Position numbers and translations under genes: made by a program
Part shown: in pieces, positions 44,543-53,781 of the stretch
How positions within the stretch are numbered: position 1 is the first letter of the stretch
How the letters are laid out: each line of letters starts with the position of its first letter
The notes under the pieces: model-generated
What the model was told of the DNA's origin: nothing
The model's input: the letters and a program-made list of their open reading frames with translations, nothing else
The model's database searches: none
NCBI GenBank assembly: GCA_963765635.1
Contig: CAVXXF010000004.1
Span: forward strand, 1,488,001-1,552,000
Reading direction: 5' to 3'
DNA: 64,000 nucleotides
Source of the DNA: CAIXSE01 sp963765635
GTDB taxonomy: Bacteria > Actinomycetota > Thermoleophilia > UBA2241

Positions 44543-45154
44543 ACACCGAGATGGACCTAGTGGAGCGCCGGGGCGCACGGCGGCCCTTGACGGTTCTGGT
44601 CTTCCCCTGATTGGGGTGTTGCGTGAGTCCGCGACCTCAAGTTTGAAGGCTGAGTTCAAGACCGAGTGCAACACCTGCGCCTCTGACGCTCTCGCCTACG
44701 GCCACGTCGATGTCCTGACCTTCAGCCGCGCACCTGGGCGGTCTACTGCGCTGCGAACACCAGCCCCGCGATCAGCGCCGCCGCCTCCTCCGTCTGCATC
44801 GCCGGGACGGCGTGCGACTAGGTGTCGAGCGTGATCGAGATGGTGGCGTGCCCGAGGCGCTCGGAGACGACCTGGGGGTGTGCGACCGGCGGGCCGGTGC
44901 AGCGTCCCTCGCAGTTCGGTGTTCTCGGCGTCGCAACGGCCAACGGCGCCGCGCTTCGATCGCGGGGTGTACAGTGCAGGTGCCCGTCGCAGATGCTTGG
45001 TATGGCGAGACGTGACGCGGCAAGCCAGACAAGGCTTGGCGTACGTCGAGGAGCGGCAAGGTAGGCACGTCTTAGCACGGCTGGCTTGTCAGCATTCCTC
45101 CAAGCTGCGGCGGGTTTCTCCTTGCCCGGAATGCACCCGAGTCGACCTGCATCC
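44543..45154. other. Gene-free stretch inside the island
   Basis: There is no gene except the integrase fragment at 44753-44880. The rest shows mixed composition and no recognisable element. Confidence 0.4.
44753..44880 (-). pseudogene. Tyrosine recombinase 3'-end fragment with stop at the catalytic Tyr
   Basis: It is a near copy of 45165-45290, reading VVSERLGHATISITLDT then a TAG where the larger copy has the nucleophile Tyr codon (TAC), followed by SHAVPAMQ and IAGLVFA. About 42 codons of the integrase C terminus are present. Clearly inactive. Confidence 0.8.
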
Positions 45155-45715
45155 CTAATTCTCCGCGAACACCAGTCCCGCGATGAGCGCCGCCGCCTCC
45201 TCCTGCATCGCCGGAATGGCGTGCGAGTAGGTGTCGAGGGTGATCGAGATGGTGGCATGGCCGAGGCGCTCGGAGACGACCTTGGGATGGATACCAGCCT
45301 GCAGGGCCAAGGTGGCGTGGGTGTGCCTAAGGTCGTGCAGACGGATCGTCGGCAGCAGCGACTTCTTCACGGCCTGGCGGAAGTAGCGCGTCACGGTCTC
45401 GGGGTCCAGGGCAGCGCCGTTCTCTTGGGTGAAGACGAGGCCGGTCTCGACCCAGCCCTTCTTCCACGCGGTCTGTTCGTCGAGCTGTCGAGCTGCCTGC
45501 GCTTCGAGGACCTCGAGGGTGCCCGGGTCGAGGGCAACGACGCGGCGGCCCTTCGCCGTCTTCGGCTCACTGACAACGACCGCGCCCTTGATGGGGACCA
45601 GCGCCCTGCGCACCGAGAGCCTCGAGTTCTCGAGGTCGACGTCCTGCCAACGCAAGCCGAGTGCCTCGCCTCTGCGCATCCCCGTGAAGGCGATCGTGTG
45701 CCAGCTCCAACTCCA
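45155..45715 (-). pseudogene. N-terminally truncated phage-type integrase
   Basis: The C-terminal catalytic domain is intact: TGMRRGEALGLRWQDVDL (first Arg), KTAKGRRVVALDPGTL (catalytic Lys region), LHDLRHTHATLALQAG (HxxR), VVSERLGHATISITLDTYSH (His and nucleophile Tyr). The arm-binding and core-binding domains (about 150-200 residues) are missing, and upstream reading is out of frame. It is probably the decayed integrase that mobilised the tRNA-Arg island. Confidence 0.82.
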
Positions 45716-46131
45716 CTGCCCCGGTGTCTGCGGCCTGAGGCGATGCGCACCGTACCAGAGGCGGGAGAGGAGACGGCGATGGACGCAGCGGTCGCTTTGG
45801 GGCATATCCCGTCGCAGGAGGTCGGCTCTGGCGTCGCCACAAGGTGATCGAGCGGTGGGACCAGCGGCCCTGATGGATGGCGGCACACATGGGTCACCGG
45901 AGCCGAGCGCTAGCTAGATCACTCCCTACGCCTGCCCCCAGGGAGCCGCTGTTTCCGTCGAAATCTCCGGCCGGCCGCCGCCTTGCACACGACAGGCCTT
46001 CTCGGACTGCGTCAGACTCAAGTCACCGGCTTCTTGCGCAAGATGGCGGTTCCGTTGACGTGGGACGCGGGACAGCGTGTGCAGCTTCACTGTCAACTGC
46101 CCTACTTGCCCCGACTGTCACAGCGCGCGGC
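45716..46131. other. Gene-free stretch before the corrinoid gene
   Basis: I see no gene or riboswitch-like motif; in particular no cobalamin-box sequence was recognised. It ends at the conserved promoter segment. Confidence 0.4.
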
Positions 46132-46194
46132 TACTTGTCTACTGTGGATTTCGCTGACACTTGCTTGACGGCATCAATTGGCCTGCATTAGCGT
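46132..46194 (+). promoter_or_regulatory. Conserved promoter segment of the methyltransferase locus, copy 1
   Basis: TACTTGTCTA...GCTTGAC followed by TAGCGT. TTGACG (46165-46170) and TAGCGT (46189-46194) are 18 bases apart. The segment aligns with 49513-49576 over about 60 bases (shared TACTTGTCTA, TTTC-CTGA-AC, TGCTTGAC, TTGG). It is the likely promoter/operator of the corrinoid gene. Confidence 0.65.
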
Positions 46195-46269
46195 GTACAT
46201 CACATGTTGACTACCGTAGACGGAAGCCAGCCGTCCACGGTCCACGTAGGAACACGGGCAGGAGGAGTC

Positions 46270-46920
46270 ATGTCCCAGGACCTCTACGAACTGATGAAGC
46301 AGACCGTCATCGACGGCGAGGCCGAAGAGGCCGCCGCCCTGGCGCAGAAGGGCCTCGACGCCGGGCTCGCCCCCGGAGACATCCTCGACAAGGGCTTCGT
46401 CAAGGGCATCGAGGAGGTCGGCGACCTCTTCGGCAAGGGCGAGTTCTTCCTCCCCGAACTGGTCCAGGGCGCCGAGGCGATGAAGGCCGCCGTGCACGTC
46501 CTGCAGCCCGCCATCGACGCCGCCGGCGGCTCCCGCACGACGCTCGGCGTGGCGGTCGCCGGCACGGTCGCCGGCGACATCCACGAGATCGGCAAGACGA
46601 TCGTCTGCTCCATGCTCAGCGCGGCCGGCTTCACGGTCACGGACGTGGGCTGCGACGTGCCCGTCGAGACCTTCATCGCCACGGTCAAGGAGACCGACGC
46701 CGACCTGCTCCTGCTCTCGGCCCTGCTGACCACGACGATGCCCAACCAGCAGAAGACCATCGAAGCCCTGAAAGCCGCCGGCCTGCGCGACTCCGTCAAG
46801 GTGATGATCGGCGGCGCCCCCACGACCCGCGCCTGGGCCGACGAGATCGGCGCCGACGGCTACGCCGAGGACGCCATCGAGGCCGTGCTCACGGCCAAGA
46901 GCATCCTCGGGGTGGGCTGA
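46270..46920 (+). CDS. Corrinoid protein (MttC/MtbC family)
   Basis: The 216-residue methyl-carrier protein has an N-terminal helical cap (residues 1-85; DILDKGFVKGIEEVGDLFGK, EFFLPELVQGAEAMKAAV) and a B12-binding Rossmann domain. The cobalt-ligating motif is GDIHEIGK (Asp103, His105, Gly108), with LSALLTTTM and VMIGGAPTT further on. It accepts a methyl group from MttB-type methyltransferases on its cobalt. ATG 46270 follows CAGGAGGAG; an in-frame ATG at 46204 is less likely. The methyltransferase gene at 46953 follows by 32 bases. Confidence 0.93.
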   Translation: MSQDLYELMKQTVIDGEAEEAAALAQKGLDAGLAPGDILDKGFVKGIEEVGDLFGKGEFFLPELVQGAEAMKAAVHVLQPAIDAAGGSRTTLGVAVAGTVAGDIHEIGKTIVCSMLSAAGFTVTDVGCDVPVETFIATVKETDADLLLLSALLTTTMPNQQKTIEALKAAGLRDSVKVMIGGAPTTRAWADEIGADGYAEDAIEAVLTAKSILGVG

Positions 46921-46952
46921 GGGCGCGCGGCCCTGATGTGGGGAGGAGGAAC

Positions 46953-48365
46953 ATGCCTGCAGTGACGACGGTCGTCTGGGGCGACGCGGAGTGTGAGGTC
47001 ATCCTGGCTGCGGCCTGCAGAGTACTCATGGAGGCGGGAGTGGACGTTCGGCAGGCGGAGGCGGTGGCGCTGCTCGCCGATGCCGGAGCGTCGGTGGAGG
47101 GCCGGCGCGTCCGCATCCCGCGGCACCTGGTCGAGGCGGCCCTGCTCTCGGCGCCGAGGAGTTTCGCGGTGCCCGGCAGGGGCAAGGGCGGGATGGTGCT
47201 GGAGCAGGGGAACACGTACTTCGGTACGGGGCCTGACTGCGTGTACGTGCATGCGCCGTCCAGTGGCCGCCGCCGCCGCGCCACGCCCGACGACGTCGTG
47301 CAGAGCGCGGCGCTCTGCGACCGGCTCGACCAGGTCGACTTCGTCATGTCCATGGCGCTGCCGCACGATGCGCCCATCGACTCCGACGACCTCTTGCAGT
47401 TCGCCGCCATGCTCGAGGGGACCACGAAGCCCATCATCGTCTCCACGAGCCACGGCGCCGACGGTCTCGAGGCGATGCTGGAGATGGCCGGCCTGTGCGG
47501 GGAGGAGAGGAGCTTCGCCTGTCTCATCATGGCCTCGCCTCCGCTGCGCTACGACGCGGACGCATTGGACAAGCTCATCTGCTGCGCGCGGCTCGGCGTG
47601 CCGGTCGTCCTGGCGCCGGCGCCGTCCGCAGGTGCGACCGCGCCGGCATCCATGAGCTCGGCCGTCGTCGTCGGCCATGCCGAGATGCTCGCAGGCCTCG
47701 TGGTGCACCAGCTCGCCGCCCCCGAGGCGCCGTTCGTCTACGGGGCCGGCGCATCCGCTCTGGACATGCGCGTCGCCCTCGATCCGTACGTCGGCCCGGA
47801 CCACTTCCTCGCCAACCAGGCGGCCTGCGACTTGGCCCGGCATCACGACCTGCCCAGCTGGTCCTATGCGGGCACCTCGGATGCGAAGAGCCTTGACGAA
47901 CAGTGGTCGGCGGACGTGGCCATCACTTCGCTGCTGGGGGCTCTCTCCCGGGCCACGCTGCTGCACGACCTCGGTTACATGGAGTCGGGCATGGCGGGAT
48001 CGCCGGACTCCATCGTGCTGGGCGCCGAGATGGCCGGCTTCGCGCGCTCGTTCCTGCGCGAACTGCCGGTGGACGACGAGGCCCTGCAGCTGGACGAGAT
48101 CATCACGGTGGGCCCCGGCGGCAACCACCTCGGCCGCACCTACACGCGCAAGCATCACCGCGACATCTGGCGCAGCGACCTCTTCGACCACGTCGCTTTC
48201 GACCGCTGGCATGCCGACGGCCGTACCACACTGAGGGAGCGGGTGTCCCGAAGGACGAACGAGTTGCTCGCGCAGCCTCCCGACCACGTCGTCACGGCCG
48301 GCACGCGCGCACGGTTCGAGCAGCTCATCGCCTCCGTGGTCGGCCGGCGCCGTGGGCAATCCTAG
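46953..48365 (+). CDS. MttB-superfamily (COG5598) corrinoid methyltransferase 1
   Basis: The 470-residue protein matches the pyrrolysine-free trimethylamine-methyltransferase superfamily, whose characterised members (MtgB, MtcB, MtpB, MtyB and others) demethylate quaternary amines such as glycine betaine or carnitine. Landmarks: TYFGTGPDCVYV, MASPPLRYDADAL, FVYGAGASALDMR, SYAGTSDAKSLDEQWSAD and GPGGNHLGRTYTRKHHRD. No in-frame TAG interrupts it. GGGAGGAGGA precedes ATG 46953. It is clearly co-expressed with the corrinoid protein. Its 3' end overlaps the convergent regulator gene by four bases. Confidence 0.9.
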   Translation: MPAVTTVVWGDAECEVILAAACRVLMEAGVDVRQAEAVALLADAGASVEGRRVRIPRHLVEAALLSAPRSFAVPGRGKGGMVLEQGNTYFGTGPDCVYVHAPSSGRRRRATPDDVVQSAALCDRLDQVDFVMSMALPHDAPIDSDDLLQFAAMLEGTTKPIIVSTSHGADGLEAMLEMAGLCGEERSFACLIMASPPLRYDADALDKLICCARLGVPVVLAPAPSAGATAPASMSSAVVVGHAEMLAGLVVHQLAAPEAPFVYGAGASALDMRVALDPYVGPDHFLANQAACDLARHHDLPSWSYAGTSDAKSLDEQWSADVAITSLLGALSRATLLHDLGYMESGMAGSPDSIVLGAEMAGFARSFLRELPVDDEALQLDEIITVGPGGNHLGRTYTRKHHRDIWRSDLFDHVAFDRWHADGRTTLRERVSRRTNELLAQPPDHVVTAGTRARFEQLIASVVGRRRGQS

Positions 48366-49444
48366 GCCATCATGTCGGCGAGGGTGACGTCGAGCTGGCG
48401 CGCCGCGAAGTCGAGGAGCACCTCGGTGACGTGGGGCACGTTCATCCCCGTGTACCCCACCACCGACCTGAAGCTCAGGCCGTCGGCGAGCGCCACCAGC
48501 CACTGCGCGAGCTGGGCCGGCGGGATGACGGGGTGGAACACGCCGGCCCGCTCACCGTCCTCGATGGCCTCACGCACCGCCGCCAGCCAGTAGTCCGACA
48601 TGGCGACGCACGCCGAGAGGAGCTTGGGGTGCGAGCGGATGCGCACGAAGGTCTCGAGCCAAAGGAGGATCTCGTCGTGCAGCCGTCCCTCCGCCGGCAG
48701 GCTGAGCTCGAGCACGCCCCGAAGACGCGCATACGGGCCAGGGGCCGTCTCGCGCAGCTCATCGACCCGCGCGTAGGTCTGCTCCATGGCCCACTGCAGC
48801 GCCGCAACGAGGATGTCGTCCTTGGTCTTGAAGTAGTAGCGGACGACGGTGGTGGAGAGTGCCGCCTCACGGGCGATGTCCGAGATGCGCGTGGCCGGCA
48901 GGCCGCGCGTGGCGAAGGCGCGGCATGCCGCGGCCATGATCGTGTCCCGCACTCTGGCGCCCCGGGTGCCGCGCGTGGTCTCCGTCACGGCGTCCCCTGC
49001 CGCTCCGGCCTTGGTGCAGAGGTGGTCAAGGAGCGCGGCGTCCGGCCCCCCTCCGGCCCTCGCCGCCAGCAGCCGTTTCTTGACCCGCAGGGCGGTCTTG
49101 TAGTTGACGCCGAGGCGGCGCGCCAGCGCCTCTCCCGTCACGGCACCACCCTCGTCTCTCACGAGCAACGCGGCGGCGAACCAGGTCATGAGGCTGAGCC
49201 TCGAGTTCTCCATGAAGGTGCCGGCGGTGGGGTAGACGTGGTGGCCGCAGGCGTCGCACGCGTACGCGCGCCGCGAGCTGACCCTGTGGAAGCGGCGTAG
49301 CTCGCGGCAGTTCCTGCAGATGGCGCTGGCCCCGTCCGGGGCGTACAGCGTCTTCCACATCCAGGCGAGACAGGCTGCGTCATCGCCGAATGGAAGGCAC
49401 ACCGCTTCCTGCTCGTTGGCCACCCGGCGGCGAGGCTCATCCAT
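48362..49444 (-). CDS. TetR regulator fused to an IS1595-type transposase zinc ribbon
   Basis: The 360-residue protein has two parts. Residues 1-130 carry the zinc ribbon of IS1595/ISXO2 transposases: CRNCRELRRFHR (Cys43, Cys46), YACDACGHHVYPTAGTFMEN (Cys63, Cys66), SRLSLMTWFAAALLV, then a transposase-type helix-turn-helix GEALARRLGVNYKTALRVKK. Residues 163-360 are a complete TetR protein: TIMAAACRAFATRGLPATRI, SDIAREAALSTTVVRYYF, and a BetI-like ligand domain. The DDE catalytic domain is absent. It lies between, and opposite to, two methyltransferase genes, so it probably regulates them through two DNA-binding heads. AAAGGA precedes the ATG. Confidence 0.85.
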   Translation of the reverse strand: MDEPRRRVANEQEAVCLPFGDDAACLAWMWKTLYAPDGASAICRNCRELRRFHRVSSRRAYACDACGHHVYPTAGTFMENSRLSLMTWFAAALLVRDEGGAVTGEALARRLGVNYKTALRVKKRLLAARAGGGPDAALLDHLCTKAGAAGDAVTETTRGTRGARVRDTIMAAACRAFATRGLPATRISDIAREAALSTTVVRYYFKTKDDILVAALQWAMEQTYARVDELRETAPGPYARLRGVLELSLPAEGRLHDEILLWLETFVRIRSHPKLLSACVAMSDYWLAAVREAIEDGERAGVFHPVIPPAQLAQWLVALADGLSFRSVVGYTGMNVPHVTEVLLDFAARQLDVTLADMMA

Positions 49445-49512
49445 GGCTCATCCTTTCTCTGCCGACTACTGTGCTCATTGACTACTTGGCTCATTGTACG
49501 CAACGCACACAA

Positions 49513-49576
49513 TACTTGTCTATAATGGGTATTTCTGATACGTGCTTGACATGGTTATTGGAACGTGGGATAGAGT
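49513..49576 (+). promoter_or_regulatory. Conserved promoter segment of the methyltransferase locus, copy 2
   Basis: TACTTGTCTA...GCTTGACA: TTGACA (49546-49551) and TAGAGT (49571-49576) are 19 bases apart. It aligns with 46132-46194. It lies in the gap between the divergent regulator (49444) and methyltransferase 2 (49676), where the fusion regulator could control both. Confidence 0.65.
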
Positions 49577-49675
49577 TGTGTCCGTGCTTACTGCAAGGAC
49601 CGAGCGGGGGGGCGGACGACTCGAGGTCGTGAACTCCCTCCCCTCATCGGTGGGCGAAGCGAGAGGAGTCTGCAT

Positions 49676-51103
49676 ATGTCCCGGGCATCACTCTGCGTAT
49701 GGGGCGAGTCCGAGTGCCGGAGGCTTCACGAGGCCACGCTCGAGCTGCTGAGCGAGGTGGGCGTGGACGTGCGGTACGAGCCGGCGCTGGCTCTGTTCCA
49801 AGCCGCCGGGTGCATCGTGGACGGCCGCCGGGTGCGCATCCCGGCCCGGGCTGTCGACGCCGCCATCGCGAGCGTCCCGCGTCAGTGGCTGCTCAAGCCG
49901 CGCGGCGGCGACACCGCGTCGCTCGTCCTGCGTGACGGCGAGGTCTACTTCGGGACAGGTTCGGACGTGCTCTACATCCTTGATCCCGACTCGGGCGAGC
50001 GGCGCAGGGTGCGCTGCGACGACATCCAGGGCATGGCCGCGCTCTGCGAGCGCCTCCCGCAGATAGACTTCGTGATGAGCATGGGTCTTCCCGCAGACGC
50101 GCCCCAGGAGATCGACGACGTGGCGCAGGTGGCCGCCATGTTGCGAGGCACGCGCAAGCCGCTCATGGTGGCGCCGCGCGACGGGAGCGTTCTGCGGCGC
50201 ATCCAGGCGATGGCCGAGCTGTGTGGCGAGAAAGACAGTGTTTCCATCTACGCCATGCCGTCGCCTCCGCTCATGCACGACGCCGACGCTTTGACCAAGG
50301 TCATCGGCTGCGCCGAGCTCTGGCTGCCACTGATCTACGCGCCGGCGCCCAGCATGGGAGGCAGTGCCCCACGCAGCGTCGCCGCGTGCGTCCTTGTGGC
50401 CAATGCGGAGACTCTCAGCGGCCTTGTCCTCCACCAGCACGTCAGGATGGGGGCGCCGTTCGTGTACGGCGCCGGCGCCGACGTCCTGGACATGCGCCAC
50501 ATGAACGCCCCTTACACGCTGCCGGACAGCCGCCTTGCCCTGCAGGCCGCCTGCGATCTCGCGCGATTCTACGGCCTGCCGAGCTTCTCGTACGCGGGTG
50601 ACACCGACGCCAAGACGCTCGACGGCCAGTGGACGGCCGAGGCAGCCCTGACGACGGCCTACGGCTCGCTCTCCCGGGCCACGTTGCTCCACGACGTGGG
50701 CTACCTCGAGACGGGCCTCCTCACGTCCTACGAGTCCATCGTCTTGGGCGACGAGCTCGTGGGGTACGCGCGACAGTTCATGCGCGAGGTGCCGGTGGAC
50801 GATTGCTCGCTGGCGCTCGATGAGATCAGGGCAGCCGGCCCGGGAGGCAACCACCTGGGCAGCAAGTACACGCGCCGGCACCACCGCGAGTTCTGGTCGG
50901 CGAGCCTGTTCGAGCACGCAAACCACGACCGCTGGCTGGCGGAAGGCAGTGTCACGCTCCTGGAGCGCGTGCGGTCCAGAGTGGCCGAACTGCGTTCGGC
51001 GGAGCCGGCGTTCAGCCTGTCCCCCGGACAGGACGAGGGCCTTAGCCGCATGCTGGACGAGGCCCTCCACGACGAATCGGCGTGCCTGCGGACGCCGGCC
51101 TGA
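49676..51103 (+). CDS. MttB-superfamily corrinoid methyltransferase 2
   Basis: The 475-residue paralogue of the protein at 46953 shares VYFGTGSDVLYILDPDSGE, MPSPPLMHDADALTKVI, FVYGAGADVLDMR, SYAGDTDAKTLDGQWTAE and GPGGNHLGSKYTRRHHRE. There is no amber codon. GAGAGGAG precedes the ATG. The next gene, an alcohol dehydrogenase, starts 14 bases after its stop. It presumably methylates the same corrinoid protein from a different or modified substrate. Confidence 0.9.
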   Translation: MSRASLCVWGESECRRLHEATLELLSEVGVDVRYEPALALFQAAGCIVDGRRVRIPARAVDAAIASVPRQWLLKPRGGDTASLVLRDGEVYFGTGSDVLYILDPDSGERRRVRCDDIQGMAALCERLPQIDFVMSMGLPADAPQEIDDVAQVAAMLRGTRKPLMVAPRDGSVLRRIQAMAELCGEKDSVSIYAMPSPPLMHDADALTKVIGCAELWLPLIYAPAPSMGGSAPRSVAACVLVANAETLSGLVLHQHVRMGAPFVYGAGADVLDMRHMNAPYTLPDSRLALQAACDLARFYGLPSFSYAGDTDAKTLDGQWTAEAALTTAYGSLSRATLLHDVGYLETGLLTSYESIVLGDELVGYARQFMREVPVDDCSLALDEIRAAGPGGNHLGSKYTRRHHREFWSASLFEHANHDRWLAEGSVTLLERVRSRVAELRSAEPAFSLSPGQDEGLSRMLDEALHDESACLRTPA

Positions 51104-51117
51104 AGGGAGGTCGCACG

Positions 51118-52314
51118 GTGGATCTCGCCCCGTTCCGCTTTCGTCACACCACCTGCATCCGGTTCGCGCCCGGGTCCTTCGCTTCTCTCGGCGAAGAGGC
51201 CGGTGCCCTGGGAGCCGAACGAGCGCTCGTGGTGTGCGATCCCGGCATCGCGCGTCTGGGCCTCGCGGAGCGGGCCGTCGGACTGCTGCGGGCGGCTGGC
51301 GTCGCCGCCGTCAGCTTCGACGGCCTCTCGGAGAACCCGCGCGACCGGGAGTGCTGCGCCGCGGCCGAGACGGCCCGAGAGGAGGGCGCTCAGCTGATCG
51401 TCGGGCTCGGCGGCGGCAGCGCCATGGATGCGGCCAAGGCCGCCGCCGCCCTTGTGACCAACGGGGGGACCGTCAAGGACTGGGAGGACCCCCGGGAGCT
51501 TGAACGCGAGCCGCTGCCAGTTATCTGCGTGCCGACCACGTCCGGCACCGGCAGCGAGGTCACCTTCGTCGCCGTCATCACAGACGAGGCGAACCACTAC
51601 AAGATGGCGCTCCGCGGTCAGGGGCTAGCGCCCAGGACGGCGCTCCTCGACCCTGAGCTCACAGCGAGTATGCCGCCCGCGCTCACTGCCGCCACCGGGA
51701 TGGACGCCCTCTCCCACGCAGTGGAGGCGTTCACTTGCAGGGCTGCGAATCCCGTGAGCGACGGACTCGCATTGCAGGCCGTCCGCATGATCGCGCGTCA
51801 CCTGCGGACCGCCGTCGCCGGTGGGGCCGACCTGGATGCGCGCGCGGGCATGCTGCTCGGCTCGACCATAGCCGGGATTGCGTTCGCGAACAGCACTGTC
51901 GGGGCCGTGCATAGCCTCGGCGAGAGCCTCGGCGGCCTCTACGACACGCCGCACGGCGTGGCGATCGCCGTATTCCTGCCCCACATCTTCCGTTTCAACA
52001 GCGGCGCCGACCCGGAACGTCATGCTGAAGTGGCACGGGCGCTGCTGGAGGGGGAAGGCGCCCGGGGCACCGCCGCCGAGACGGCGGAGGCCGGGGCGCG
52101 GGCGCTCGAGCAGCTCGCGCGAGACGTGGGCATCCCGGCGCTGGCCGAGCTGCCGGGCGTCACGCCTTCGGACTTCGAGCAGCTGGCCGAGACGTCGGCC
52201 GCCGCCGGCTGCTCGCTGGCCAACCCGCGGCCTATCGGCAAAGACGACTACGTGGCCATCCTGCGCCGGGCGTACGGACAGACGGCCGCGAGCGACGCGA
52301 TCGGAGCGAGATGA
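51118..52314 (+). CDS. Iron-containing alcohol dehydrogenase
   Basis: The 398-residue group III dehydrogenase has the NAD(P)-binding GGGSAMDAAKAAA, PTTSGTGSEVT, and metal-ligand regions TGMDALSHAVEAFT and VHSLGESLGGLYDTPHGVA. It oxidises or reduces a small alcohol/aldehyde. Position in the methyltransferase operon suggests processing of the demethylated product or of an alcohol such as a choline-like compound; this is inference. GTG 51118 is backed by AAGGGAGG. Confidence 0.92.
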   Translation: MDLAPFRFRHTTCIRFAPGSFASLGEEAGALGAERALVVCDPGIARLGLAERAVGLLRAAGVAAVSFDGLSENPRDRECCAAAETAREEGAQLIVGLGGGSAMDAAKAAAALVTNGGTVKDWEDPRELEREPLPVICVPTTSGTGSEVTFVAVITDEANHYKMALRGQGLAPRTALLDPELTASMPPALTAATGMDALSHAVEAFTCRAANPVSDGLALQAVRMIARHLRTAVAGGADLDARAGMLLGSTIAGIAFANSTVGAVHSLGESLGGLYDTPHGVAIAVFLPHIFRFNSGADPERHAEVARALLEGEGARGTAAETAEAGARALEQLARDVGIPALAELPGVTPSDFEQLAETSAAAGCSLANPRPIGKDDYVAILRRAYGQTAASDAIGAR

Positions 52315-53693
52315 CTGACCAAGGACCGATTAAGGACCGAGCTCGCCTCGGCCGGCTCCTCGAGGCGGAGCTGCGGCGGGTCGAGGCGAGCACCTCGGCG
52401 AGCCGCAGGCTCTACGAGCGGGCTGTGGCATCGATGCCGCTGGGCGTCGCCTCCAGCTACCAGGCGCGCGACCCCTACCCCATCTACGCGAGTGAGGGCA
52501 GAGGGTCGACGATCACCACGGTCGATGGGCGGACCATGGTCGACTTCCACAACGCCTTCGGCTGCATGGTGCAGGGTCACGCTCACCCCGTGATCGTGGA
52601 CGCCGTGCGGCGTCGCATGGAGCGAGGCACGCAGTTCGCCCTGCCCTGCGAGGACGCGGTGGTCGTGGCGGAGCACTTGGCGAAGGACTTCCGCCTCCCC
52701 AAGTGGCGCTTCGTCAACTCGGGGTCAGAGGCGACCATGGACGCCATCCGCATCGCCCGCGGCTTCACCGGCCGTGACACCGTGCTGAAGATCATGGGCT
52801 CGTACCACGGCCACCATGACTACGTCATGGTCTCGGTGATGATGTACGGCACCGACCTGGGCCCACGCGACGACTACGTCTCGCTGCCGTACGGCATGGG
52901 GCTGCCTGCTTGCGCGGTGGAGATGACCGTGCCGGTGCCGTTCAACGACGCCGCCATGATGGAGGCGCGCGTCGAGCGCCTCGTTGAGGAGGGCCGGGCG
53001 CCCGCCTGCCTGATCATGGAGCCCGCCATGATGAACCTCGGTGTCGTCCTCCCCGAGCCGGGGTACCTCGAGGCGGTGCGCGAGATGACGCGGCGCCACG
53101 GCATCGTGCTCATCTTCGACGAGGTGAAGAGCGGCATCACTACGGCGGCCGGCGGCGCCGTAGAGCGCTTCGGCGTGGTGCCCGACATGGTCACTCTGGC
53201 CAAAGCCCTCTCGGGCGGGCTCCCGGCGGGCGCTGTGGGCGGCACCGACGAAGTCATGGACGTCATCGGCCCGGGCAAGGTCTACCAGGTCGGTACGTAC
53301 AACGGGAACCCCCTCTGCATGGCAGCGGCGCGTGCCAGCCTCGAGCGGGTCATGACGCCCGAGGCCTACGCGCGCCTGGACGTCCTCAACGACCGGCTCA
53401 TGTCCGGCATCGACGCGGTCAACGCGGCGCATGGGCTGCCGTACTACACGGTCGGCATCCGCTCCAAGGGCTGCGTGACGTTCGCCGCCGAGCGGATCAC
53501 CGACTACGAGTCCTACATCGCCCACCAGGACCACGAGCTCTGCCGCCTTGTCTGGGCCTACGCCTTCAACCGAGGGGTCCTGATCGCCGGCAACCGCGAG
53601 GCGGAGTGGACCCTGTCTATCCAGCACAGCGAGGACGACATCGACCGCTACCTCGCGTTCTACGAGGAGTTCATCGAAGACGTGACCGCCTGA
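52311..53693 (+). CDS. Class III aminotransferase (glutamate-1-semialdehyde mutase-like)
   Basis: The 460-residue PLP enzyme has FVNSGSEATMDAIRIARGFTG (phosphate cup), GSYHGHHD, IMEPAMMNLG, LIFDEVKSG (PLP-ring Asp) and LAKALSGGLPAGA with the Schiff-base Lys. The GSA-aminomutase-like subgroup is common in catabolic clusters. Its ATG overlaps the dehydrogenase stop (ATGA). A plausible role is transamination of an amino-aldehyde made by the dehydrogenase. Confidence 0.9.
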   Translation: MTDQGPIKDRARLGRLLEAELRRVEASTSASRRLYERAVASMPLGVASSYQARDPYPIYASEGRGSTITTVDGRTMVDFHNAFGCMVQGHAHPVIVDAVRRRMERGTQFALPCEDAVVVAEHLAKDFRLPKWRFVNSGSEATMDAIRIARGFTGRDTVLKIMGSYHGHHDYVMVSVMMYGTDLGPRDDYVSLPYGMGLPACAVEMTVPVPFNDAAMMEARVERLVEEGRAPACLIMEPAMMNLGVVLPEPGYLEAVREMTRRHGIVLIFDEVKSGITTAAGGAVERFGVVPDMVTLAKALSGGLPAGAVGGTDEVMDVIGPGKVYQVGTYNGNPLCMAAARASLERVMTPEAYARLDVLNDRLMSGIDAVNAAHGLPYYTVGIRSKGCVTFAAERITDYESYIAHQDHELCRLVWAYAFNRGVLIAGNREAEWTLSIQHSEDDIDRYLAFYEEFIEDVTA

Positions 53694-53781
53694 CCACACC
53701 GTCCGCCATGTGTACCGCGTCCCCGCGGTCTGGGGGCCGCGCAGCGTCTCATCGTCTCAGAGGACAACAAGGGGGAGCGAG

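Noticed and set aside
45716..46131. Cobalamin riboswitch before the corrinoid gene
   Set aside because: No B12-box or characteristic stems were recognised; the region directly before the gene is better explained as a protein-controlled promoter.
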